Made by a program: the position numbers and the translations under genes. The notes below the pieces were generated by a model that was given only the letters and a program-made list of their open reading frames with translations, was not told the DNA's origin and ran no database searches. Positions 51,281-59,867 of a DNA stretch of 64,000 nucleotides are shown here, in pieces. The stretch is from assembly GCF_007923445.1 (NCBI RefSeq), contig NZ_VOJI01000002.1:124001-188000 (forward strand). Reading direction: 5' to 3'. The DNA comes from Puniceibacterium confluentis (GTDB taxonomy: Bacteria > Pseudomonadota > Alphaproteobacteria > Rhodobacterales > Rhodobacteraceae). Every line of letters starts with the position of its first letter. The first letter of the stretch is position 1.

Positions 51281-52077
51281 CAGCCGAACTGCGTCTCACC
51301 ATCCTCGGCTGCGGCTCGTCCGGCGGCGTGCCGCGCCTGGGCGGCCACTGGGGCGACTGCGACCCGGAAAACCCCAGGAACACCCGGCTGCGATGCTCGG
51401 TTCTGGTCGAACGCGAGACCACGGACGGCATCACCCGGGTGCTGATCGACACCTCACCCGACCTGCGCGCCCAATTGCTGGGCAAAAACATCGGCGCGCT
51501 GGACGCGGTGGTGTACACCCATGCCCATGCCGACCATGTGCACGGCATCGACGACCTGCGGATGATCGTGTTCAACATGCGCGCCCGCCTGCCGGTCTGG
51601 GCCGACGCCCCGACCAAGGCCAGCCTGCTCGAGCGTTTCGGCTATGCCTTTGTCCAGCCCGAGGGCAGCACCTATCCGCCGATCCTCGACATGCACGACA
51701 TCGACGGTCCGTTCACCATCGGCGGGCGCGGCGGCGACATCTCGCTGACACCCTTTGCTGTCAACCACGGCAGCATCGATGCCCTGGGCTTCCGGATCGC
51801 GGATATCGCCTATCTGCCCGATGTCAAAGAGATCCCCGACGATGTCTGGCCGCATTTGCAGGGCCTGGACTGCTGGATTCTCGATGCGCTGCGCCGCACG
51901 CCGCATCCCACCCATGCCCACCTCGCGCAGTCGCTGGACTGGATCGCACGCGCACAGCCCAGACGCGCCGTGCTCACCAACATGCATATCGACCTCGATC
52001 ATGCGACGCTTGACGCCGAAACCCCAGACCACATCACACCGGCCTTTGACGGCATGGTGATCCGCGCGCCCGACTGA
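51277..52077 (+). CDS. MBL-fold metallo-hydrolase (PhnP-like)
   Basis: Metallo-beta-lactamase fold, 266 residues. Starts LTILGCGSSGGVPRLGGHWG and carries the zinc motif H82-x-H84-x-D86-H87 (THAHADHVHG). Cysteines in GDCDP and RLRCSVLV resemble PhnP phosphodiesterases. Probably a cyclic phosphodiesterase or nuclease-like hydrolase; the substrate is unknown. Co-transcribed with tatD. Confidence 0.88.
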   Translation: MTAELRLTILGCGSSGGVPRLGGHWGDCDPENPRNTRLRCSVLVERETTDGITRVLIDTSPDLRAQLLGKNIGALDAVVYTHAHADHVHGIDDLRMIVFNMRARLPVWADAPTKASLLERFGYAFVQPEGSTYPPILDMHDIDGPFTIGGRGGDISLTPFAVNHGSIDALGFRIADIAYLPDVKEIPDDVWPHLQGLDCWILDALRRTPHPTHAHLAQSLDWIARAQPRRAVLTNMHIDLDHATLDAETPDHITPAFDGMVIRAPD

Positions 52078-52090
52078 CATTGATCCAGGC

Positions 52091-52113
52091 TTCTTCTCTT
52101 TCATAAATACTCC
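52091..52113 (+). repeat. Short intergenic motif copy 2 (TTCTTCTCTTTC-n-AAATACTC)
   Basis: TTCTTCTCTTTC followed by AT and AAATACTC, 13 bp after the metallo-hydrolase stop and before the AEC-permease gene. It matches copy 1 at 8750-8774 and has the same orientation relative to the flanking genes. Confidence 0.55.
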
Positions 52114-52165
52114 CGTTCCGGCCCGCGCCAGAGGTGCCGCGCCGACAATTCCGGATACCGCCACC

Positions 52166-53095
52166 ATGCAAGCGCTCCTTGACGTCGTTCTCCCGGTCTT
52201 TCTGGTCATCGGCTTCGGTTATGTCGCGGGGTGGCGCAGGTTGATCCCGGAAAGCGGCATCGACGGCTTGATGAGTTTTGCCCAGAGCTTTGCCATGCCA
52301 TGCCTGCTGTTCCGCGCCATCTGGACGCTGGACCTTGGCCATAACTTCGATCCCTACCTGCTGATCAGCTTTTACAGCGGATCGGTCACCGGTTTCGTGC
52401 TCGGATTGCTGGTGGCGCGGTTCGGGTTCAAGCGGGATTGGGAGGATGCCGTCGCCATCGGCTTCTGCTGCCTGTTCGCCAATTCGCTGATGCTGGGTCT
52501 CCCGATCACCGAACGCGCCTACGGCAGCGACAGTCTGGCGGCCAACTATGCGATCGTCGCCATGCATTCGCCCTTCTGTTACGGCATCGGCATCACCGCG
52601 ATGGAAATCGCCCGCGCCCGTGGGTCCAGCCCCGGCCAGCTGCCGTTCAAGGTGCTGAAGGCCATGTTCCGCAATGCGCTGGTCATCGGCATCGCCCTGG
52701 GCCTGGTGTTCAACCTGGCTGGGCTGACCCTGCCCGATCCGGTCACCGGCGCGCTGGACATGATGATCCGCAGCGCCCTGCCGGTCGCACTCTTCGCCAT
52801 GGGCGGGGTGCTGTGCCGCTACCGCCCCGAAGGCGATTTGCGGGTGATCAGCTTTATCTGCGCGGTCAGCCTGATCCTGCACCCGACAATCACCTGGAGC
52901 CTGGGCACATACTTTGAATTGCCACGCGACGCCTTCCGCTCGGCGGTGATCACCGCGGCGGTGGCCCCCGGAATCAATGCCTATGTCTTTGCCAACATGT
53001 ACGGCCGGGCCAAGCGGGTGGCCGCCTCGTCGCTCCTGCTTGCGACCGCCCTGTCGCTGGGCACGGTCTGGGTCTGGCTGGCGATCCTGCCATGA
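52166..53095 (+). CDS. AEC-family (auxin efflux carrier-like) transporter
   Basis: A 309-residue inner-membrane protein with about ten hydrophobic spans, beginning MQALLDVVLPVFLVIGFGYV. The segment AQSFAMPCLLFRAIWTLDL (TM2) and VVAPGINAYVFANMY-like stretch (AVAPGINAYVFANMYGRAK) are typical of AEC carriers. Members move carboxylates such as malonate, malate or auxin-like acids. The substrate cannot be told. It stands alone, convergent with the carnitine operon. Confidence 0.88.
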   Translation: MQALLDVVLPVFLVIGFGYVAGWRRLIPESGIDGLMSFAQSFAMPCLLFRAIWTLDLGHNFDPYLLISFYSGSVTGFVLGLLVARFGFKRDWEDAVAIGFCCLFANSLMLGLPITERAYGSDSLAANYAIVAMHSPFCYGIGITAMEIARARGSSPGQLPFKVLKAMFRNALVIGIALGLVFNLAGLTLPDPVTGALDMMIRSALPVALFAMGGVLCRYRPEGDLRVISFICAVSLILHPTITWSLGTYFELPRDAFRSAVITAAVAPGINAYVFANMYGRAKRVAASSLLLATALSLGTVWVWLAILP

Positions 53096-53134
53096 CGCCA
53101 CCGGGTCACGGCCGGAGCCGTCCGCCGGGGGCCG

Positions 53135-53920
53135 TTATCTGCCCCGCCACACCGGGTTGCGCTTTTCGGCAAAGGCCCGCGCGCCTTCCTTCTGGTCCTG
53201 CGAGGCATACAGCGCATCGACGGTCGGAAACTGCCGTTTGGTGATCCGGTTCAGTGCGTCCTGAAAGGTCATGTCCTCGGCCTCGCGCACGATTTCCTTG
53301 ATCGCCGCGTAAACCAGCGGCGGCCCCGAGGCCAGAAGATCGGCCATTGCGCGGGCGCGCGCCATCAGGTCGGCTGCCGGGTGCACATGGTTCACCAGCC
53401 CCCAGCGCGCCGCCTCTTCGGCGTCGATCCAGCGCCCGGTCAACAGCATCTCCATCGCGATGTGATAGGGAATGCGCTTTGGCAGACGGATGCTCGCCGC
53501 ATCCGCCACGGTGCCCGAGCGAATTTCGGGCAGGGCAAAGGTCGCGTGATCCGCCGCCAGGATGATATCCGCCGACAGCGCCAGTTCCAGACCGCCGCCA
53601 CAACAGATTCCGTTCACCGCCGCGATGACCGGCTTGCCCAGACCGCGCAGTTCCTGCAGGCCGCCGAAGCCGCCGACACCATAGTCGCCGTCCACCGCGT
53701 CACCGTCGGCAGCAGCCTTCAGATCCCAGCCGGGGCAAAAGAATTTCTCACCCGCGCCGGTGACAATCGCCACCCGCAGATCCGGGTCATCGCGAAAATC
53801 GCGGAACACCTCGCCCATGATCACGCTGGTCGCAAGGTCGATGGCATTGGCCTTGGGACGGTCGAGCGTGACTTCGAGCACGGCGCCGCGGCGCTGCTGT
53901 CTGACAGGTGTATCGCTCAT
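53135..53920 (-). CDS. Enoyl-CoA hydratase, probable carnitinyl-CoA dehydratase (CaiD-like)
   Basis: Crotonase-family protein of 261 residues. Oxyanion segments FFCPGWDLKAAADG and NGICCGGGLELALSADIILA are followed by ALPEIRSGTVADAASIRLPK with a candidate catalytic Glu. CaiD interconverts crotonobetainyl-CoA and carnitinyl-CoA, which fits a carnitine operon. It is the last gene, overlapping the CoA ligase by 4 nt. Similarity to CaiD is inferred from context plus family. Confidence 0.82.
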   Translation of the reverse strand: MSDTPVRQQRRGAVLEVTLDRPKANAIDLATSVIMGEVFRDFRDDPDLRVAIVTGAGEKFFCPGWDLKAAADGDAVDGDYGVGGFGGLQELRGLGKPVIAAVNGICCGGGLELALSADIILAADHATFALPEIRSGTVADAASIRLPKRIPYHIAMEMLLTGRWIDAEEAARWGLVNHVHPAADLMARARAMADLLASGPPLVYAAIKEIVREAEDMTFQDALNRITKRQFPTVDALYASQDQKEGARAFAEKRNPVWRGR

Positions 53921-55941
53921 CGTCCCTCTCCTCTGCGGATCAGCGCATCCACCGCCACGGCCCGGTCCGGCAAGGCGATCAGCGGGTTGATCTCGACTTC
54001 GGCAACCTGGCCCTGTGCCGCAATCACATAAGACTGCACCGCCAGCACCGCCGCGACAACCGCTTCGATGTCGACCGCCGCGCCGCCGCGGTAGCCCGCC
54101 AGCCGCGGCGCGATGCGCAGGCAGTTCAGCGCCGAGCGGATGTCGTCGGCATCCACCGGCAGCAGCCGTGACACGGTGTCGGCCCAAAGTTCGGTCAGAA
54201 CGCCCCCGGCGCCCAGCGTCAGCACATAGCCATGTGCCGGGTCGGCCAGCACACCGATCAGCAGTTCCACCCCGTCCGCGATCTGTTCCTCGACCAGATA
54301 CCCCGGCGCCGCCATCGCCTGCGCGGCCTCCTGCACCGCCTGCGCACCCTCCAGCCCCAGGACCACGCCTCCCTGTCCGCTCTTGTGTGCCATCCCCAGC
54401 GCCTTTAGCACCACCCTGCCCATGTTCCCGGCCGCGCGCGCCGCTGCTTCAGCGTCCCGCACCCGGTGGCTCACCGGCAGGTCCAGCCCCTCTGCGCCCA
54501 GTGCCGCCTTGGCCTCGCCCTCGTCCAGCAACCGCAGGTCCGCCTGATCCACAGGCAGGAACAGCGGCGCCGGGCGGGGCCAGACCGCGCCCAGGGTCAC
54601 CGCCGCGCGCACGGCTTCCAGTCCGGCCTCAAGACCGCACAGCGGGATCAGCCCCAGCTTGATCAGGGACTGCGCCCGCGCCTCTGACATCGTGTCCGGA
54701 ATTGACGAGATCACCGCCAGCGGCATGCCCACCTGTTCGCGGGCCTGCGCCGCCGCCGCGACCAACTGGTCCCAGGATGGCGCCGGGCAGCGATCTTCGC
54801 GCGGGAAATCCGCCACCAGCAGACTGAGCACCGCCGAGCCGCGCATCATGTCGGCGAACACCTCGGCCATCTTTTCGGTCTCGCCCCAGATGAACGTGTG
54901 ATAATCCAGCGGATTGGACAGATGCACCATCGGCCCCAGCAATGCCCCGAGCCGGTCGCGCTGCACTTCGCTCAGCGGGGCGAACACCAGCCCCTGTTGT
55001 GCGGCGGCATCCGCCACCAGGCTGGCTTCGCCGCCCGAACAGGACATGCAGGCAATCTGGTTGACCGGCAGGGGTCCGGTGAAATGCAACAGCTTCAAGG
55101 TTTCGATCAGCGCCTCGAGCGAGCTGACCCGTACCATGCCCAACCGCGCGATCAGCGCCTCTGCTCCGGCGTCGCTGCCCGCTAGAGACGCCGTGTGGGA
55201 CACTGCCGCGACCTGCGCCGCCTCGGAGCGTCCGGTCTTGAGCACCACCACAGGCTTGCCCAGGCGCTGTGCCTGACGGGCCAGCGCCTGCAACGCGTCG
55301 AGGTCGCCGAAGCCTTCGACATGCAGACCCAGCGCCGTGACCCGCTCGTCCGCCAGCAGGGCCGCACCGATCGCGGCCAGACCGGTCTGCGCCTGGTTGC
55401 CGGCCGTCGCAACATAGCCGATCGGCAGGCCGCGCGACTGCATGGTCAGGTTCAGCGCGATGTTCGAGCTTTGGGTCAGGATGGCCACGCCACGTGTCAC
55501 GTGGGTCAGACCGTGGATATCGGGCCAGAGCGCCGCCCGGTCCAGCGCATTGATGAACCCGTAGCAATTGGGACCGATCACCGGCATCTCTCCGGCTGCG
55601 GACAACAGGCCGGCGTTCAGCATCCTGCCATCGCCGGTCTCGGAAAAACCGGAAGCAAAGCACACGGCCCCGCCCGCCTGCATCGCGGCCAGAGCGCGGA
55701 CGACGTCGATCGTTGCCATCCGGTTGACACCGACGAAAGCGGCATCCGGTGCCCGCGGCAGATCTTCGACCCGGGTATAGGCCCGGACCCCCGCCACCTG
55801 AGCTGCCCTGGGATGCACCGGCCAGACGTCCCAGACATAGCCCATGCGCCGCAGCCCCTCGATCACGGCTTCACACCAGGCGCCGCCGCCGATCACAGCG
55901 ATGGAACGGGGCTTTAGCAGGCGGGTCAAGGGTTGGGTCAT
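53917..55941 (-). CDS. Acetate-CoA ligase family (NDP-forming) acyl-CoA synthetase
   Basis: A 674-residue fused alpha-beta NDP-forming CoA ligase: CoA-binding Rossmann domain (LLKPRSIAVIGGGAWCEAVI), succinyl-CoA synthetase-like domains (YVATAGNQAQTGLAAIGAAL, MSCSGGEASLVADAAAQQG) and a C-terminal ATP-grasp domain (VVLKALGMAHKSGQGGVVLG). It probably makes the CoA ester of gamma-butyrobetaine, crotonobetaine or carnitine. The ATG at 55941 is chosen because it precedes the conserved KPRSIAVIG; no strong ribosome site is visible. A 135-bp gap separates it from the dehydrogenase gene upstream. Confidence 0.85.
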   Translation of the reverse strand: MTQPLTRLLKPRSIAVIGGGAWCEAVIEGLRRMGYVWDVWPVHPRAAQVAGVRAYTRVEDLPRAPDAAFVGVNRMATIDVVRALAAMQAGGAVCFASGFSETGDGRMLNAGLLSAAGEMPVIGPNCYGFINALDRAALWPDIHGLTHVTRGVAILTQSSNIALNLTMQSRGLPIGYVATAGNQAQTGLAAIGAALLADERVTALGLHVEGFGDLDALQALARQAQRLGKPVVVLKTGRSEAAQVAAVSHTASLAGSDAGAEALIARLGMVRVSSLEALIETLKLLHFTGPLPVNQIACMSCSGGEASLVADAAAQQGLVFAPLSEVQRDRLGALLGPMVHLSNPLDYHTFIWGETEKMAEVFADMMRGSAVLSLLVADFPREDRCPAPSWDQLVAAAAQAREQVGMPLAVISSIPDTMSEARAQSLIKLGLIPLCGLEAGLEAVRAAVTLGAVWPRPAPLFLPVDQADLRLLDEGEAKAALGAEGLDLPVSHRVRDAEAAARAAGNMGRVVLKALGMAHKSGQGGVVLGLEGAQAVQEAAQAMAAPGYLVEEQIADGVELLIGVLADPAHGYVLTLGAGGVLTELWADTVSRLLPVDADDIRSALNCLRIAPRLAGYRGGAAVDIEAVVAAVLAVQSYVIAAQGQVAEVEINPLIALPDRAVAVDALIRRGEGR

Positions 55942-56076
55942 TGCGGGTGTACAGGCCTGAAATACGCGCTTCGAACCCGAGCGCATGAATAATAGACAAA
56001 GTGAAGCAAGGGGTTACACCCCGACGCGCATCAAGGCCCGAAAATCTGCCCGACGCAAGACCCCAATATGGTGCGC

Positions 56077-57237
56077 TCAGGCACCAAGCGGGCGCAGCAG
56101 TTCCCGGCTGATGATGTGGCGCTGGATCTCGCTGGTTCCGTCCCAGATCCGCTCGACCCGGGCATCGCGCCAGAACCGTTCGATCGGCAGGTCGGCCATC
56201 AGCCCGACGCCGCCATGAATCTGCAGGGTGGCATCGGTGACGCGCGCCAGCATCTCGCTGGCGTAGAGCTTGGCCGATGCGATCTCGCGGTTGGCAGGAA
56301 GGCCCTGATCCAGACGCCAGGCCGCGGCCAGCGACAGCCAGTCCGCCGCATCAATTTCGGTAATCATATCAGCAATTTGAAAGCTCACCCCCTGGAACTT
56401 TCCAATCGGCTGGCCGAACTGTCTGCGCTCGGCGGCATAGGTCAGCGCGTGATCGAACACCCGCCGTGCCCGGCCAACCGCCATGGTCGCCACGGTGATC
56501 CGCGTGGCATAAAGCCATTCGTTCATCACCGCAAATCCACCGTCGACCGTACCCAGGACCTGGGCATCGGCCAGCCGACAGTCACTGAAATCCAGGATGC
56601 AATTCTTGTACCCGCGATGGCTCACACTGTGATAGCCGTCGCGCACTTCAAAGCCCGGCTGGCCACGGTCAACCAGAAAGCAGGTGAGGCGTTTCTTTGG
56701 TCCCTGTGGCGTTTCGTCCACACCTGTGGCGACAAAAACGATAAAAAAATCAGCATGATCCGCGCCAGAGATAAAGTGCTTGGACCCGTTTAGAACCCAG
56801 TCGCCCCCCAGACGCCGCGCTGTGCACTTCATGCCGCGCACATCCGACCCGGCCTCTGGTTCGGTCATGGCCAGCGCATCCATTTTCTCGCCGCGCACGG
56901 CCGGCAGCAAATAGCGTTCGCGCTGGTCCCCGGTGCAGGCCATCAGAATGTTCTGAGGACGGCCAAAGAAATGCGTCAGCGCCATCGACCCGCGCCCCAG
57001 TTCGCGCTCGACCAGGGCAAAATCGACATGTCCCAATCCGGCGCCGCCGACCTCTTCGGGAAAGTTCGCGGCATAAAAGCCCAGGTTCAACACCTTGCGC
57101 TTGATCTCGTGCGCGATTTCGGCCGGGACCTCGCCGGTACGCTCGACCAACTCTTCGTGCGGATAGATCTCGCGTTCGACAAAGTCCCGCACCGTCGAGA
57201 CAATCAACTCCTGTTCGTCACTCAGTCCGAAATGCAT
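56077..57237 (-). CDS. Acyl-CoA dehydrogenase, probable gamma-butyrobetainyl-CoA dehydrogenase (CaiA-like)
   Basis: A 386-residue FAD dehydrogenase starting MHFGLSDEQELIVSTVRDFV, with MTEPEAGSDVRGMKCTARR, GSKHFISGADHADFFIVF and the terminal IWDGTSEIQRHIISRELLR. These are standard acyl-CoA dehydrogenase motifs. In this operon it would oxidise gamma-butyrobetainyl-CoA to crotonobetainyl-CoA. The ATG at 57237 starts the family domain, 10 bp after the preceding stop. Confidence 0.87.
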   Translation of the reverse strand: MHFGLSDEQELIVSTVRDFVEREIYPHEELVERTGEVPAEIAHEIKRKVLNLGFYAANFPEEVGGAGLGHVDFALVERELGRGSMALTHFFGRPQNILMACTGDQRERYLLPAVRGEKMDALAMTEPEAGSDVRGMKCTARRLGGDWVLNGSKHFISGADHADFFIVFVATGVDETPQGPKKRLTCFLVDRGQPGFEVRDGYHSVSHRGYKNCILDFSDCRLADAQVLGTVDGGFAVMNEWLYATRITVATMAVGRARRVFDHALTYAAERRQFGQPIGKFQGVSFQIADMITEIDAADWLSLAAAWRLDQGLPANREIASAKLYASEMLARVTDATLQIHGGVGLMADLPIERFWRDARVERIWDGTSEIQRHIISRELLRPLGA

Positions 57238-57247
57238 GCGCTTGACC

Positions 57248-58651
57248 TTATGTGTGTGCGGCGGACAGCGCCGCAAGCCGCGCCGCCACCTCTGGCAATG
57301 GCGGGCAGGATTTGCGGGTCTCAAGGTTTACGTGCAGCAGGAACTGATCGCAGGTGGCCAGAAGTTCCGCATCAGAAACACGCCGCATCTCGTGGAAAAG
57401 ACGCAGTTTCTTACCCTCGCCCAGGGTCACGCGGGTTGCAACGGCAAAGGCTTGCCCGGCAAGGGTTTCATTCAAGTAGCGGATCGTCGACTCGGCGGTG
57501 AAATAGCTGTTCCCGGCGGCGATGTAGGCGCGGTCCGCGCCGATATGGGTCATCACCTCTTCGGAAGCGTCCGAGAAAACCTGCCCGTAACGTCCCTCGT
57601 TCATGTGCCCGTTCACATCGGTCCAGTCGACAGGCACACTGCGGTTCTGGGTGATCAGCGGCACCGAATCCGCCAGCGGCGACCGAAGCGAATTTTCGTG
57701 ATCAATGAGCAACTTGCCTGCGGCGGCGCCCTGTTGTTTCAGGGCGCGCATCATCGCGACAAGGTTGTCGTCACGCAAGGTTTCCAGATCACGGATCGAC
57801 TTTCCACCGGCCTGCGCGTCGGATTGTTCCGCGATCAGCTCGACCAGATCCTCGGTAAATTCCGGAACGTCCGTCAACCTGCTCCAGGGCCACGCCAGAC
57901 AGGGGCCGAATTGCGCCATGAAGTGTTTCATCCCGGCCTCGCCACCGGCCACACGGTAGGTTTCAAACAGGCCCATCTGCGCCCACCTCAGACCAAAGCC
58001 GTAACGGATTGCATTGTCTATCTCTTCTGTCGTCGCAATGCCGTCGCGCACCAGCCAGAGCGCCTCGCGCCAGACGGATTCGAGCAAGCGATCGGCAATA
58101 TGGGCGTCGATCTCGGCCCGCACATGCAGCGGCGACATGCCGATAGATTTCAGTATTTCCTTAGCTTTATCAATATTTTCCGGCGGATTCTTCACGCTTG
58201 GCACCAGTTCTACCAGCGGCAGCAGGTACACCGGATTGAATGGATGCGCGACCATCAGGCGCGCCGCCAGATCCGGGTGATTTTCCTGCAATTGCGATGG
58301 CTTGAAGCCCGAGGTCGAGGATCCGACCAGGGCCTCCGGTGCGGCGTGCTCCATGATCTCGGCCAGGGCCTGATCCTTGATGGACAGCCGTTCCGGCACC
58401 GATTCCTGAATCCAGTGCGCGCCGCGAACCGCCTCGGCTATGGTCGCATGGTAGCTGATCGCACCGCCCGTCGGCAGCGGAGTGTCATACAGCATCGGCA
58501 GGCTGCGGCGGGCATTGTTCAGGACCGCGCCGATCTTGCGCTCTGCTTCGGGGTCCGGGTCAAAGATGCGCACGTCCCAGCCCATGAGGGCAAAGCGCGC
58601 CGCCCAGCCGCCTCCGATGACGCCACCGCCGATAATCGCTGCTGTCTTCAT
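57248..58651 (-). CDS. lcdH: Carnitine 3-dehydrogenase fused to a betainyl-CoA thioesterase
   Basis: A 467-residue two-domain enzyme. Residues 1-325 are a 3-hydroxyacyl-CoA dehydrogenase-type L-carnitine dehydrogenase (Rossmann AIIGGGVIGGGWAARF, catalytic His136 in MVAHPFNPVYLLPL) making 3-dehydrocarnitine. Residues about 335-467 are a hotdog thioesterase (VPVDWTDVNGHMNEGRY) expected to release glycine betaine from betainyl-CoA. The fusion is known in Rhizobiales and Rhodobacterales. The frame extends upstream, but the ATG at 58651 overlaps the SDR stop by 4 nt and starts the Rossmann strand. Confidence 0.92.
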   Translation of the reverse strand: MKTAAIIGGGVIGGGWAARFALMGWDVRIFDPDPEAERKIGAVLNNARRSLPMLYDTPLPTGGAISYHATIAEAVRGAHWIQESVPERLSIKDQALAEIMEHAAPEALVGSSTSGFKPSQLQENHPDLAARLMVAHPFNPVYLLPLVELVPSVKNPPENIDKAKEILKSIGMSPLHVRAEIDAHIADRLLESVWREALWLVRDGIATTEEIDNAIRYGFGLRWAQMGLFETYRVAGGEAGMKHFMAQFGPCLAWPWSRLTDVPEFTEDLVELIAEQSDAQAGGKSIRDLETLRDDNLVAMMRALKQQGAAAGKLLIDHENSLRSPLADSVPLITQNRSVPVDWTDVNGHMNEGRYGQVFSDASEEVMTHIGADRAYIAAGNSYFTAESTIRYLNETLAGQAFAVATRVTLGEGKKLRLFHEMRRVSDAELLATCDQFLLHVNLETRKSCPPLPEVAARLAALSAAHT

Positions 58652-59409
58652 GGCACAAGTGTCTCCGTATGTCCGTCGATGGCCAGGATCTGGCCGGAAA
58701 TCATCCGCGCCTGCGGCGAGGCAAGGTACAGCACCATGTCGGTCACGTCGCCGGGCGTGACCCAGCTGCGCATGGAAACACCTTTGACGTATTGCGCGCG
58801 CACCGCATCGGGTGCGAGGCCCGAAGCGGCGGCCTCCATCGCAACCACCCGCTCCATGCGCGCGCCCGTGACCGCACCGGGACAGATTGCGTTGACCCGC
58901 ACTCCGGCCGGGCCCAATTCCATGGCCAGGGTCTTTGTCAGGCCCACAAGGCCCCATTTCGCGGTGGCATAGGGCGAGCGCAGCGGATAGCCCATCAGGC
59001 CGGCGGTCGACGCGGTGATCACGATCGCACCACCGCCCTGCGCCCGCATCAGACGCGCCGCCCAGCGACAGGTCAGGAACGTGCCACAGAGGTTCACATC
59101 CAGACAGGCTTTCCAGCCCGCATAGTCCAGGTCTTCGATGCGCCCGGCAGGCCCGCCGGTCCCGGCGTTGGCACAGACCACGTCGACCCCGCCCCAGGCC
59201 GCTTCGACATCCCCGAGAAAGGCGGTCATGCCGGCTTCGTCCGTGACATCCACCCGGGCCACGATCTGTCCCGGCAATGCGGCGGTGGTCGCCGCGACGG
59301 CGTCGGCATCGGCATCACACAGCGCCACCCGATCTCCGGCGGCGACAAAGGCCTCGGCCATGGCGCGACCCAGACCGCCGCCACCGCCCGTGATCAGCAC
59401 CCGCCTCAC
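58648..59409 (-). CDS. SDR-family oxidoreductase in the carnitine operon
   Basis: Classical SDR of 253 residues: TGGGGGLGRAMAEAF, VCANAGTGG, catalytic Ser in IVITASTAG and Y-x3-K in SPYATAKWGLVG. The GTG at 59409 overlaps the lipoprotein gene stop (GTGA) and is preferred to a longer frame. Its substrate is not evident; it may act on 3-dehydrocarnitine, a 3-hydroxyacid such as 3-hydroxybutyrate derived from acetoacetate, or another betaine intermediate. Confidence 0.85.
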   Translation of the reverse strand: MRRVLITGGGGGLGRAMAEAFVAAGDRVALCDADADAVAATTAALPGQIVARVDVTDEAGMTAFLGDVEAAWGGVDVVCANAGTGGPAGRIEDLDYAGWKACLDVNLCGTFLTCRWAARLMRAQGGGAIVITASTAGLMGYPLRSPYATAKWGLVGLTKTLAMELGPAGVRVNAICPGAVTGARMERVVAMEAAASGLAPDAVRAQYVKGVSMRSWVTPGDVTDMVLYLASPQARMISGQILAIDGHTETLVP

Positions 59410-59867
59410 CGGCCGACCAGACGGGCCAGATCGTAGCCGTACCACTCGAGGATCTCGCGGGCAGCGCGTATCCGGTCAGGGCTGCTGGCGGCGGTGCGGT
59501 CCATGATCCAGACCCGTTGGCCCATGGGATCGCCGATGGCGGCCGTGCGGTTGCCGACATCCAGCCAATGCACCCAGAGCGCCCCCTCGTCCGTCGCGTA
59601 CCGTCCGGCCCCGCGGGGCAAAAAGGCGCTGTCACGGCTCTGGCCGCCGTGCCCGATCTGCATTCGGTCCGGGCCGATCCGGACTGTCGCCCCCGCGGGC
59701 AGCCCGGCCCCCTGCACCACAACCCAGTCACCGCCCAACCGGTCGCTGGTGACATCCGCCTGAGACGCGACCTGAGAGGCCGGGTCGCGCAGGCTGACGA
59801 CGCTTGGCGGCGCGACCGGCGCTGCGGCGCAGGCCGAGAGCAGCAGAACCAGCGCCAGGGCTCTCAT
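59406..59867 (-). CDS. Small lipocalin-like lipoprotein
   Basis: A 153-residue protein with lipoprotein signal peptide (MRALALVLLLSACAAA, lipobox LSAC with Cys13) and a short beta-rich body (GGDWVVVQGAGLPAG, RYATDEGALWVHWLDVGNRT, WIMDRTAASSPDRIRAAREI) resembling Blc-type bacterial lipocalins. It should be anchored to the outer or inner membrane. It overlaps both neighbours by 4 nt, which makes it part of the carnitine operon, although no role in that pathway is known to me. Confidence 0.75.
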   Translation of the reverse strand: MRALALVLLLSACAAAPVAPPSVVSLRDPASQVASQADVTSDRLGGDWVVVQGAGLPAGATVRIGPDRMQIGHGGQSRDSAFLPRGAGRYATDEGALWVHWLDVGNRTAAIGDPMGQRVWIMDRTAASSPDRIRAAREILEWYGYDLARLVGR

